From assembly GCA_963576565.1 (NCBI GenBank), contig OY755038.1, positions 206,867,013-206,931,012 on the forward strand: 64,000 nt of DNA, in the 5' to 3' direction. Origin of the DNA: Aspidapion aeneum. Its lineage: Eukaryota; Arthropoda; Insecta; Coleoptera; Brentidae. The position numbers and the translations under genes were made by a program. This document shows positions 1 through 13,500 of this stretch, piece after piece; the first letter of the stretch is position 1, and the number at the start of each line of letters is the position of its first letter. The notes beneath the pieces were generated by a model. The model saw only the letters and a list, made by a program, of their open reading frames with translations. It was not told where the DNA came from and searched no databases.

Positions 1-38
<38 letters not shown>

Positions 39-486
39 ATGTCTGTCTCTCTGTAACGACCAACGCGCATAACTCAAAAACCGCTTGTCCGATTTTAATG
101 AAATTTGGTACCTTGGCTGGAACTTGCGTCGAGATGGTCCCATTTAAAAATGAACAAAATCCACCGAGCACAAGCCAAATAAGAGGGTGGGGGTAGATTA
201 AAAAAATTAGAGATTAAGTGAAAATATGGCGTGTGTGATATCAAACGAAAGGTAATTGGGTCTAGAGTTAAACAAAAAATATTTTAGTTTTTTTTACCAA
301 AGAGTGGGGGTAGATTTCAAAAATTCGGGTTTAACTTAAAACATGGCTTGTGTGGTATCAAACGATAGGTAATTGAGTTTGGAGTTGAATAAAATATATT
401 TAAGTTTTTAGTTATATTAGCTCACCCGTACTCTACATCTATAGAACCTAGTGTGAGCTTAGGTGCCCATATATTTAGTATTTTAT
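1..486 (-). mobile_element. GTCT-microsatellite element, copy 1 (Helentron/HINE-like), truncated by window start
   Basis: Starts inside a (GTCT)n array, then shares the core with four other copies: CGACCAACGCGCATAACTC, a segment with ATGGTCCCATTT, about two units of a roughly 115-bp internal tandem repeat (GGTGGGGGTAGATTT), a short palindrome and the terminal GTGCCCATA...AGTATTTT. The combination of microsatellite, tandem core and subterminal palindromes resembles Helentron-associated non-autonomous elements; that class is inference. Confidence 0.7.
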
Positions 487-489
487 TAC

Positions 490-685
490 CTCGTAACAAG
501 TAAAATCACGGACTGCCTGGCAGCCACGGTTCTGTTCTCCTTTTCCAAAAATTTCTGGAAATTTTCGGATGTGGGGTCGGCTAGCAGCTGTTTTAAATAT
601 TCGTCTTTGATAAAGTCTTCTTCCGAGTCTTCATCAAGACTTCTTGCTTCGACTGGGAGGTCGCGAGATTTTTTGGCTTCCTCTT
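490..685 (-). CDS. Exon S (last exon in window): acidic, charged segment
   Basis: Acceptor TGTTTCATAG, donor ACGAG/gtaata. Encodes DLPVEARSLDEDSEEDFIKD, EYLKQLLADPTSENFQKFLE and ends AARQSVILLVTR in phase 2, so at least one more coding exon lies left of base 1. The GTCT-microsatellite element in the next intron reaches to within about 5 bases of this donor. Confidence 0.86.
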
Positions 686-1522
686 CTATGAAACAGTAAA
701 AAAAGTATATTTTTATTTAGTTATGTTATAGAGAAGGAACATTTATAAATTATACGTAACGCAAAAATTCAGGATTTTTGATCACCTCCTCGCCCTTCGT
801 ACCGCAGCCAGGACGCCAGCGTTTTCTATTAGGGGGGAGAGCAGGAAAGGCCAAACATAATATATTTGCAACTGCTCGTATGTATTTTACATAGTTATGC
901 CATATTATATTATTAGTTTATGGTTATGCTAGGTACTGCTTTGGATATGCAGGAGCGCCACTAGCCGGGCTGTTTTCAAGGGCTTTAAGCCCAGGGCTGA
1001 AAAATATTAACCACTTTTTGTTTTCTGAAATTTTTGCGCGCCATTTTTGCAGCTGGGACTTTTCGGGATTTTTCCCCTGTTCCCTCTTTTAAACAGTTTC
1101 CAGATTTTTTCAAAAAATTTTTAGAGTTTCTAAAACACTTCCAAAATTTTTTGGACATTTTATTAGATTATACCGAGAGGCGGATGTTCGGGGGAAGGGG
1201 GGGCTAATGGGGTCAAATGTTCGGGTAAAATGGCGTGTTTTGTGTGATGGCCTGTCCAGGCACAAAGTTTCTTTGATTTTTCCTATTTAAACAACGCTAA
1301 AATGCCCAACATTGACCCTATCACTGTCGCTCATATAGACGGCATATATAAAATCTATCTCTATTCGAAGGAGCCAAGAGAAATGTGGCTGCGTGTTCAA
1401 CGCTGCTTTTGGTTTCAGTGGCCCCATTCATCGCGTCGTCGGCGCATCGAGTCCGAGTGTGATCCACTGCATTGCACAGGGTCACCACTCGGACTCGATG
1501 CGTCGACGACGCGATGAATGGA

Positions 1523-1576
<54 letters not shown>

Positions 1577-4500
1577 TAAAACAAAATAAAAAAAAATAAA
1601 AATGTTTTAAAAATTAGGCCACGTGTTTTTGCAGAAAAATACGGTAGTGCCATGGCACCGTTTCAGTCTTTTAAAACTTTTGACTGCGGCGTTTTAAAAG
1701 TATTTTAAAACGAACAATTTTTTGTCTTTGGTAAAATTTTTCGGCTGCGGTGACTTCTTTTCTTTAAATCTTTTTTCTCTTTTTAGCTTTTATATTTTGT
1801 AAAAATTTTCTTCATTTTTCTCTACTCGCAATGATAATCGAAGCTGTGTGAAAGTTACTTTCTAAAGTTGGTCCATTTCCGAGAAATACTCCCGAGAGCC
1901 GTTATGGGGAATATGTATTGCAAGTGAACACACCCTTAAATGTTGATACATAGATTTGCAAAAAATGTATAATTTAGTTTTATGTTGGGGCCCCCCAACT
2001 TACAGAGCCTAGATCCGCCACTGATTATACCTTCCTATTATTCTTGCTGACTTTTCGAAGACCATTTAAAGTTTTCAGTGTTTGCGCAACAAATTTTTGG
2101 ATTTTTTAAATAGATGTTACTTATCAATAATAAACTAAAATACCTTTTGAAGCTCGTTTCTGCCTTTCTCCAGAGAAATCGTAGCTGATTGGCGCCAGTA
2201 CCACCACGCTGGAAATCGTTTTGCCTTGTAGAGCTGGCACGTCAGGAATGGGAAACTGGGTACCATTAATTTTTAAGGGAAGGTACCTAAAAAATAAAGT
2301 ACATAATATAATTAACAGCATTCTAAAAAGTTACCTAAGTTTTTTAAATTTTAATAATTATAACTGCGCGCTGTTTAGGCAGGGGTGCCTGCGCGAGACT
2401 TCGAGAAATTTTTTATAAATTTGAATAATTCTTGTATTAAAAATTTTGAATTTTTTTAGATCAATTTTTTTTAAAATTGAATTTCCTTTTTATTTTGTGC
2501 TAGTCGGTACTGTAACCTCTTCTTATCGAAAATATATTTTTGCGTTAAGTTGGTCCTGCGCCCAGTTGGCCGCACCTAGAGTTCCTGTATGTTCACATAT
2601 TTAAATATAATCCATAGCCGCACCCAGTTGGCTGCGCTTATATGCACCTACACTCTGGTTTAAAAGTAAAGTCATATTGATTTCACCTAGATTAAACAAA
2701 TTTAAAGAAATGTAACATGACTTGGCAAGGATTTTGTTTACGAGGTGGCCAAGACCTCTTTCGATTGGTGGCATTTTGAATTTTTCGCGCCGACCAGTAA
2801 GTAGTTACCTGTTATATGTTTGGTCATTTAAGACTACAGGATCGACTTGCTTTGCTGAGTCGCTAATGTAGGCCTCTTGAATTTGGTGGCCCTTTTCAGT
2901 TTCAGGATCGTATTTGACCACCTTCATTTCGATACTGTCCGGTTTGGCCCTGACTTCAGCCAATTGCGATTCTTCTGTTTCAGCATCTTCAGCTAAAAAC
3001 AATTTTAAAAATAATTTCCTGTTAAATAATACCTACATAAAAGACTGTAAACTCACTGGCGTGTTCATAATAAACCCAATAAGTTTTACTTGTGACTACG
3101 CTTGACGTCCTAATCACGGATCACCATTTGTTTGGTGATTCGTGTCCTAATCCTAAAAATGTGGACGCCAGTGATTATATTTAAGTAGAGGCAACCACTG
3201 CATAGGCACAATGGGCCACGAATCGGTGAGGCCTTGATAAGTGCGCTAGTATCGCGCCGCGTTATTGCAGCGTTGCCGATAAATTTTTTTTTCTTAAAAC
3301 GTCCATATGCTGAAAAGCGAATATGTTAAAAAGATCTTGGAAATGTAATAATCAACAATTATTTCGAGAAGAACCGATTTTTTTTAAAATTGTTGAAAAT
3401 TTTATTAAAAACGTTTTTTAATAGGAAATGAAAACTAAAAGTTATCAATCATTATTTGAGCCATTTTTAAATTTTGCCTGTATGTACTTCAAAAGGTTGC
3501 CACTCGATGCAGATCGACTATTACTACTAAAAAGTTTCCAGTTGCTGATTTGTTTTAACACTATACAAAAAAGTTTTTGTAGGATTAAAGTCGGCTTTGG
3601 CTTAATATTTAGAATTTGTTTCTGGCTTGGTATTAAGTTGTGCACCTGGTATCCCACACACCTTTAACTTCCATGATCTCTGACTCGGCACCTTCTTGTT
3701 CTTCGGAACTCTCATAGAGTTCAGATCTTCTTGAAGGTCCCACTTTGACTATTTGTGGTACTGGGTTGCTTTCGGCGCCAAGTTGGGCCGCACCGCCTAA
3801 TAAAACAAAAAATAAGATGGACAGTTTACATGTACAGGGTGTTTTTTTTAAAAGGTAACACAGAGTTTTTTGGATTTTCGTATTTGTACTCATTTTAGGT
3901 TTGGTTTTTTTCTAACCTATTTCCATCTATTGTAAATACTATTTCAACTACAAGTAACAATCGACAAAATTGAATTGTTTGCGTTTGTAATTTTTAATTT
4001 GAAACTGATCGCAAAGATAGTGGCTAGATGTAAAGAAATCTGCATAAAGCGGCACTTGATTTAATTATATTGATTTGATCAGTTCACGGCTATTCGCAAA
4101 AATGTCCGTAAAACCAAAAAAAATGTGATTCGTTTTATTCGAAAGTATATACTTTGTAATCAATTAAAGGCATTCTTTTTATTGCAAGTAGTCATTGGCG
4201 TAGCTAGCCTTGCTTTTCAGGGGGGGCCGTGGCCCCGGTCTATCTTGAACAAAAAGCAAACATAGGTTTTAAAGAGTCGTGCAAAGTGTGCAATGAATAA
4301 AAAAAAATACGCGCATTAAATGTTCTAATATTTTAATATAACAAATTTAATAATACATTTACGAACTTATTTATATGTATACACAGGAAGTATGTAATTC
4401 AGCAATTCTACAAAGAAAGTTTTCTACGTCGTTGACTGAAAGCGTCTACCACACTGTCTAAGTCGACCTCAACATCTTTTTCTATGAATAACAATGACAA

Positions 4501-7500
4501 ACCTGAATGTCTCTCTTGAGTCATAGTTGTTCTAAGCCAATTAAAAACTCTCCTCATGGCAGAGAAAGACCACTCGCAAGTTGCACTTGAAATTGGAAGA
4601 ATACTCGCAACTTTAAAAAGTTGGTAGAGGTTTGGATAGGTGTTTTCTGCTATATGTTGTTTGATAGAATCATGACCAACAGTTTGATTTAACCGAAAAA
4701 TACAATTCTTTAAAATGGTCATTTCTGCTCTTAGAGCAGAAGTATTAATATTAAAAATTTTCCGGTATTGCTCGACGAATTTATTCCATTTAACGACGTG
4801 GGAAAACTTAATATGAAAATGGTTATGAAATTGTCACCAAAATCGGAAAATTTCCATAAGACACTAAACGCTAACCTCAAAAAAACTAAAAAGATTATTA
4901 TATTTATTTTAGAAAAACAGTTTAAAAAGGTCTTTTATAACCTTACGACATCTACAACCCGATTTCGGAAACAGAGGGGCAAAGGTCGCTGTCTTTATTA
5001 AATGCGAAATTTAACTTACACTTCTATAATATTTTACAAGATGTCGCCAATATGTATGAAATATTCAATATGCATAATTATGTTTAAATTTAAAAAATAT
5101 TTTCGTGAAATTGCATAAGTGCAGACAAGTTACCGATAATTTAAAGAGAAAAAGCCTAATTCCGCAAGACAAGGGCTTTTTCCTGAAATGTAAACATTAT
5201 CTGAATGATTTTAAATTTTAATGCACCTATTTTATTTGAATATTTCCCGAATAATAATAGAAAAGTATGTATTTTCAGTATGTTCTTTTACTAGTAGTCG
5301 GTAGGGGAGGCCTAAAATATCTTAGGGGGGGCCTGAGGAACTTCAGGGGGGGCCAGGCCCCCCCTGGCTTCCCCCTGACTACGCCAATGCAAGTAGTAGT
5401 AAAGAACTGGCAGCATCGCGCAATATATCTGTTTTTCTTTGACCCACACAAAGTCCATATATCTATTTAGCTTATAAAGATTCTATTCCTAGATAACACT
5501 GTATATTACCTGCACCGTAGAAGTTTGCTAACTGATCCGGAGGCAGCGCTGATAACGGAATATCGCCGACTTTATCATAATCCAAAATACTGATGTCAGC
5601 ATTGTTTAAAATTCCAGAACTAAGCAGCTGTTCTCTCAGATCGTCGGGTACTTCATCTGGTAGCTGAGCTTCTAGTATCTGAAAAATTGAATAAAAGTCT
5701 GCGATAACTCAACTAGCAGTTTTTAAATACCAAATTGCAAATAATGCAAGGACTTAAAACTATAAACAACAAGTAAAATTAGAAAGAAAGAAAAATTATA
5801 AAAAGTCTGTTTTCGGCCGGGACTCGAATCCGGAACCAAAGACCATACCTAAATTTTCGGAAAACTTCTACTCATGTTTGTGCGTGGTGTCTCAATACAA
5901 GAACGAGAAACTCTCAGGGTATTAACTCGACCAAGCCACTCAACTGACCTCTATAATTCTTTTTTCTTTTTAAAGTATCAACGTCTAAACACATGAGATC
6001 ACCTTTTTCGCGTGTTAAAATTTTTGCCAATATAGTTCTCAAATACCAAATTGCAAATAATGCAATGCAATGCAAGGACCTAAAACTATAAGCCACAAGT
6101 AAAATTAAAGAAAGAAAAATTATAAAAAGTTTGTCTTTGGCAGGGACTCAAACTTGGAATCTCTTGCTTGCAAGAGAGTGGAACTTTTCCGAAAATTTAT
6201 GTATGGTCTTTGGTGGCTTATTGTAAGAGCATTTGCGTACAATGCAAGAGATTCCGGGTTCTAGTCCCGGCCGAAGACAAACTTTTTATAATTTTTCTTT
6301 CATTAATTTTACTTGTTAGCAGTTTTTAGTTGTGCAAGTTTTAAAAACCTATCTTTTAAGACATTCGCAGATAACGAGTTAACGATTTCTCAACTTTTAC
6401 CACAACTACAGTCATCATAGCAACTATTTCGCGACGCAACTTTTTCCATCAGCGCCATGTTGTTTTGAAGGGTGAACGATTGACAAACAGACAAAAATAA
6501 CCAGATTTTTTACTTTCTAAGGGGCAAATCAGTTAATGCAGATATTTTTACATAATTTAAAATCAAAATATGTTCTAGTCTAACATTTATTATCAGTAAA
6601 TCCTCCGTGTACAAATTAAAACAAATAATTATGTCCAAAGTTTTGTTTATTTCTTTGTAAATTAGTTGTCCAGCATTAAATTAATATAATTTAAATAAAA
6701 ATTTGAACCAACCATTACAAACTGTAGAAAGCGCTTTAGCATTATCCCTGTGACCACGTTGAATTAACCTAATTGGTGTTAATGAGGGCTCTGGAACGAA
6801 ATAGCGATGTACAAAATAACGACGTACGAAATAGCGAGTAATGAAATAGCGACAATCAAAATAGCTATGTAATGAAAGAGCGACTATCAAAATAGCGATG
6901 TATCAAAATAGCGTTTGTAACAAAACAGCGACATATCAAAATAGCGATGTATCAAAATAGCGACAATCAAAATAGCGACAATCAAAATAGTGATGTATCA
7001 AAATAGCGATGTATCAAAATAGCGAAGTATCAAAATAGCGATGTATCAAAATGGCGCTCTATAAAAATACCGAATCAAACCAAACCGAATCGAATCAAAC
7101 CAATCCAAACCGAAACAAACCGAAATTCGCTATTATTTCCTGCGGTATTTTGACTATACCAGCTTTTTAAAAAAAAAACTTCCCTGATTCTAAAACTGTT
7201 AGGTTTTCACTTTCTCCAACGTCGATCACGAGGATACGAGTGATCCCCGTCTGGAACACGTCCTGATAGTCAGGAACAAATGTTCCATGCCAATCCATGA
7301 CCTGATCACCCCTGATTCTTTTCCGGGATCCTAGAGGGTGTGAATCGTAACCGAACCGATCTGAACCGAATTCGGTTCGGTTCGGATTTATATTCTCTAG
7401 GATTCCGGAAAAGAAGTCTAGAGCGTTTTTTTTTAAATATGCTGGTTCGGTTCGGTTCGGTTCAGTTCGGTTCGGTTCGGTTCGGATTCACACCCTCTAG

Positions 7501-10500
7501 GATCCCGAGAAAGAAGTCAGGAAAGTTTTTTTACCGAATCAAATCAAACCGAATCGAATCAAACCAATCCAAACCGAAACGAACCGAAATGCGCAATTAT
7601 TTCCTGCGGTATTTTGACTATACCAGCTTATTTTTTCAAAAAAAAAACTTCCCTGATTTTTTTCCGGGATCCTAGAGGGTGTGAATCCGAAACGAACCGA
7701 ATCGATCTGAACCGAATTAGGTTCGGTTAGGATTCATATTCTCAAGGATTCCGGAAAAGAAGTCTAGAGAGTTTTTTTTTTAAATATGCTGGTTCGGTTC
7801 CGTTCAGTTCGGTTCGGATTCACACCCTCTAGTATCCCGGGAAAAAAGTCAGGAAAGTTTTTTTTTGAAAAAATTTCTTAGAAGGAAACCGTTTAGTCGG
7901 CTATATATGCCAAAACGGAACCGAAATATCGCTATTTTGATAGTCGCTATTTTGTTACATCGCTATTTTGTGACATCGCTATTTTGATAGTCGCTATTTT
8001 GTTACATCGCAATTTTGATAGTCGCTCTTTTGTTACATCGCTATTTCGTTACATCGCTATTTTGATTGTCGCTATTTCGATACCGCTATTTTAATACTCG
8101 CTATTTTGTACATCGCTATTTCGTTCCAGAGCCGTTAATGAGTGTTGCGTTTGAGGCAAACTCGATGTTGTGACGCAACTTTTGCACGCGATATACAAGT
8201 TTGACTGATCGACAAGTTGCTAGTTGAGAACAGTAACATTTTTTATTTTGGATGTTTTGGGAGAAGTACGATAGAACAGATGAGTAAAGTACGTGCATAT
8301 TATACCTAAAATACTTTTTTGTAAAGTGGAATGATTCCCAAATGTCTAGTTACCTTTGGATCCTTTGTTGTTGTGGTAATTTTCGAGGTCGTACTGCTTG
8401 GCTCTATGGTTTTTTGAGTCGTACTCACAGAGTAAGAACGTTGGGTAGAACTGTGTTGAACTAAAAGGATACACCTTGTTATTATAAGGGGGTGGAATTT
8501 TGACAATTTTACTAGAATGATGGATCGTCATTTATTTATAAAATGGAAAATCAGGAAACACGTTACCATTCGTTAAAAGTTCATATTAAATTAAAAACCC
8601 CTTGTGTTTTTAAAATTTAAAATCGCATTTATCAACTTCCAACTAAAAACCGACTTTAAAACTTTACAAAATTTAATTGCTTTGTCGGGATTTGATTTTA
8701 TAAGGCAGAAATTATATACTCGTAAAAACTAACAAATTTTTACATTATTTTAAGCCTAAAAAACTTTAATAACCCAAAATCATGAAAAATGAGATTCAGA
8801 TGTGAAAAGAAATAGTTTTTTAATTATTCAGAATTCCCGACGACTTCAAGATCAATGTTTTACAAACCGTATGAAACATCCACTAATTCTCATTATTTCT
8901 CATGATTTTGGATGAAGAGATTCAGTTGCGTATATAAGAGGGGGCCCCCGAAACTAAGATTTTTTTTAGATATTTTCCAAATATTTCATGAATACAAACA
9001 TAAAATACGGCCTCATGAGGTCTCGCCCCCCTCCCCCCCAAACTGTCTCCGGTTTACACCGAAACTTTTTTCTACATACGCCACTGAAGAGATCAGATTG
9101 TTTTTTGATAGGGATCTACAATAAAATAAAAAGGTTTTAAATAATAACAAAAACATTTCATATTATTCCGTAAAAAAAATTCTGATAAAAGTAAAGCCAA
9201 GTTCTCCAATACAAATTTCAAAATGAAAGGTTCTTACTAATTTGGAAATGTGTTTTTACACCTTGCTATTTCAGCCAAACTTCTTTATGTTCAATTAAGC
9301 ACTGTGCCTAAGAGTCATTTGCAGCCGTAATAGCCAAGTTTAGAAAAACATTTCCAAACCAGTTAGAACCTTTCATTTTGAAATTTGTATTGGAGAACTT
9401 GGCTTTACTTTTATCTTAATTTTTTTTACAAAATACCACTTTGGAGGGACTGTTAACTCTATAAAGATCTACGACAGTGCAAAGTTTGAGTTTTGTAGTC
9501 CATTCCGAAATAGAGTTTTAGATAGGTGAAATATGGGCTGAAATGTTTCAAGAAAAGACGGTACAGCAGTTTCCGCTCGAACTTGGCGGGGCACTGTCGT
9601 GCCCCCGATTAAACTTGAAGTTGTGAATATAATTTAGATCCTCGGTCAAAAAAACTCTCTTTTTAGTTCGGTTACGTTCTTTTTGACCGATACTCATAAA
9701 ATCATTCAAATTGATTAGTTTTCTTTTATAGGAATGTTTTATGCGTAATTACTTACCATATTTCAATATCTTGGAAGATATGGGGGAGGCCTATGTCCAA
9801 ACATGGATCAAAGAAGGCTAGATAGATAGATAGACTTACCAGGCCTTCCTGTACTGGAAGCAATCGAATTTTGTAGAGTATAAATCTGTTGATCATTTGT
9901 TCTTTCTCTGTTGATGATGACATTTTGAGGATTGGCGTTTTGAAGATGTTGCCTCAGCACTTCGTGAGCTTCGTCCGCCGAAATTTGAGATGATGATTTT
10001 CCATGTTTTGACTGAGGTCCTTAAAACATATTAAGCATTAAGAAAACTTATGTTATTCACCAAAGCGACGTTATGTTAAATAAAAACTAACTAAATCTAA
10101 TCATGTGGATAAAATAGGGAAGTAATTCCTGATTATAAAATATTCACAAGAATTTACAATAGGGGAGAGCGGGGCAAGATGACGATGTTAAGGATTAAAG
10201 CTTCCAGAAAATATCCAAATCCAGTTTTGACTAAAAAACTTCGTTTAATTGTTAAATAGATGTTTTGGTTTACAAACAAATTAAAAAAAAAAAACACCTT
10301 AAAAATCTACACAACAAAAAACTTAAAAAATGCATTTTCGTCATCATGCCCCACTAGAGGGGTAAGTTGACAAGCCTATTGAGGCAAGATGACGACTTGG
10401 CGCATAGGTCACAAATGAACGTCCCATTCTTTTCATATGAGGTGCACGCCTCATGCCCCCAAACCTGGCTCCTTCCATGGTTCCTGGAACCCTGAACAAA

Positions 10501-13500
10501 AATATTTTCGTTGATTTTTTTTGTTTCTGGTAGGTTTTGGTTAAAATCATTAAAGACTTTCTTTTTAACTTTTAAGACTTTGCCAGGAGTTTTCTTTTTG
10601 TTTTGTTGTTCAGTTTTTTTTTCAAGCTCTTCTTTATTCGTCATCTTGTAATAAAAAATTAAAACAAAAAACGACCAAAGATGGTGATTTTCATATTCTT
10701 ATATTGAAAATTAATAAATAATTTCTTAGTTACTAACAAATATTATTCTTCCCGTAAATGCTTCCGCAAAAGCTTATTTTTCGGCTTAAAATTTTATAAG
10801 CGACCACTCGAATTATAGGTTATGAGCCAATGTACTATTATTATTCTTACGTACTCCATCTATCTTTAACCCATAAAACTTTGACTTTAAAGCAGTAATA
10901 AACTTCTTGCCGTTTATAAATTTTGTGTTAAATTGGGTTCGTTAGCTTGCCACGTTCGTCGTCTTGCCCCCCTCTCCTCCACTTATATTAAACGAAAAGA
11001 TTTACAAACTATATGGTTTGTTTTATGAGATTTAATTAAGTTTTTTCGATAGGGATCGACAATAAAAGGAAAGGGTTTAAATTTAACTAAACTAAACTTA
11101 CTGTTATCATTGTCATGGGAATTTGATTTCGGCTGAATATTAAAGTTCTGTTCAGAGCTGAGTGGTAGACTTTGAGTCAGTTGTCCTGTTGCGGGATCGA
11201 CGAACAGATGCTGTTCAAATTTGGGTAAGGACTGGATCAGTTCACCACCTAAAATTTAGCATCACTTATAATGGTACACATCCGGTACGATCCTGTTAAA
11301 GGTATAATAATGTTGCAAAAATTTCCCTAGACTTAACGCACTTTTAACGATTTGACACCAATGCGGTTTTACTTGTCATTTTGTATTAAATTATGAAAAA
11401 AAAAGCGGAACTTTGACCTGATTGGAAGATTCTTATAGCTTTTAATGAAAAACAAGTTTAATACTTAACTTTCATGCTATCCTGAAATTTTTTGATATTT
11501 GATTTTTAATTAAGATGATTTCATATGTTTCTCAACTTAATTTTATTTTGGTCTATCTAATGATTGACGTGAAGTTTGGCTGTAATAACCTTTCATTTTG
11601 AAATTTGTATTGGAGAACTTGGCTTTACTTTTATCTCAATTCTTTTTACAGAATACCATTTTCGCGTACTTGGCTTTTTTTTACGTGAAATGTTTTTGTT
11701 ATGATTTCACTTCTTTTTTAAAGGAATTGGATAATATTTCATTTTTAAATTAGTAAAATATATATTATAAAATAAAAAAAATATTGTTCAAAATTTTGCA
11801 ATGCCTTATTTAAAATTTTGAGGTTTTTTTATTTTTCTCCATGGCTTTATCATAGTTCCTATCGGTCTTCCAAAGCTCAGCTCTCTAACGTTTCTGGAAG
11901 TGGACAATGCTACTTTTACATAATTTTACATGTATAGGGGAGGAAAGTAAATTAAAATTTTGGTGTTTTTAAAGTTTTTCCTATATTTTTGTTTTAGTTC
12001 CTAAAAGTCTTCCAAAGCTCAGCTCTCTAGCGTTTCTCGAAGTGGGGAATGTTAATTTTGCATACCTTTACATTTATTGAGGAGGAGAGTAAATTAAAAT
12101 TTTAGGGTTTTTTAATTTTTTCACATGGTTTTATCATAGGTCCTACCAGCCTTCCAAAGCTCAGCTCTCTAGCGTTTCTGTAAGTGGGTAATGTTACCTA
12201 CTTTTACATAAATTTACATTTATAGGGAAGAGAAGTAAATTAAAATTTTGGTGTTTCTAAATTTTTTCCTATAGTTTTATCATGGTGCCTTTCAGTCTTA
12301 AAAAGCTCAGCTCTCTAGCGTTTCTGGAAGTGAGCAATGTTACATAACTTTACATTTATGGGGGAGGGAAGTAAATTATAATTTTGGTGTTGTAAAATGT
12401 TTTCCTATAGTTTTATCATCGTTCCTATCAGTCTGCTAAAGCTCAGCACTCTAGCATTTCTTTTACGTAACTTTACATGTATAGGGGAGGGGAGTAAATT
12501 AGAATTTTGGGGTTTTCCAGGGGTTTGGTCATAATTTCTATCAGTCTGCCAAGTTTCAGCTTTGTAGCATGTCTGGAAGTACAGTAGAATATTAATGATC
12601 TATACATGAGTGAGTGAGTGAGTGAGTGGCAATTTCGACGTTTTTTGAAATTTTGTAACTACTTTACTACTTTATGGAATTCCATAAAACTTGGAGGGGT
12701 TGTTAACTCCATGAAGATCTACGACTGTGCACAGGTTGAGATTCGTAGCTCGTTCCGAAGTAGAGTTTTAGATAGGTCAAATATCGGCTGAAATGTGCCC
12801 TCAGATTAATATTTGCCTTGGCCCAGGGTTCCGTATAATAACTTAAAATGGCTGAACTAGATATTAACAAACTATACATTTTTAAAGTCAGGATAAACAC
12901 GTTTTTCTTTCTGACAGAAAATATACAGGGTGTTTGTTACCTTTAACTTAAGAAAGTTGCTGTCAAAGTTTGACATAAGGAATGACATTTAACGCTTTTG
13001 TCATAGCCCAAAAGTAAATAGGAACAAAATCAAGCAGCTTCTGTATTTAAGGTTTTTTTAATCACCTCCATTAACTTGTGTAATAAATGTTAACGATATG
13101 CTTGTGTTTTGTTATTAGCTTTGATGAAGTTTTTTTTCTAGAAAAGACTCGTTCTTAGGCAGGCAGCTAATAGATTAAATTTTTTTTATTGTTACCTGGT
13201 GGAATAACATTGGCACTCTGTATGTTATTTAAATGTTCCTTGATATTTCCATTGTTCCCTTGGAACTGCACCTGTTGATGCTGATTGTTTTGATGCTGTT
13301 GCTAAAAATTAGTCAGCAATTTTATAGTAACATAGGTATATTTTTTTATTGTAGTACGAAAGTTGACTCGATTAATTTGGACATATGAGTGCTTTTAATA
13401 CTGCCAAAATGGGGGCTTATGTATTAGAAAAAGCTACTATTTGAACAGAAGAATTTTACAAACCAAAATATATAAAATAAATAAATAATACCTAGAATTG

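Larger units (their letters stand above)
1175..2023. mobile_element. hAT-type MITE, 849 bp, with 8-bp TSD
   Basis: Flanked by a perfect 8-bp direct repeat ATTATACC (1167-1174 and 2024-2031). The right end AGATCCGCCACTG matches the CAGTGGCGGATC ends of other copies; the left end GAGAGGCGGATGTTCGGGGG is degenerate. No transposase ORF inside. It carries a nested 108-bp hairpin and a TA array. Confidence 0.7.

Noticed and set aside
11840..12590. CRISPR-like regular repeats
   Set aside because: Units are contiguous, about 140 bp and diverged, with no unique spacers; eukaryotic context.
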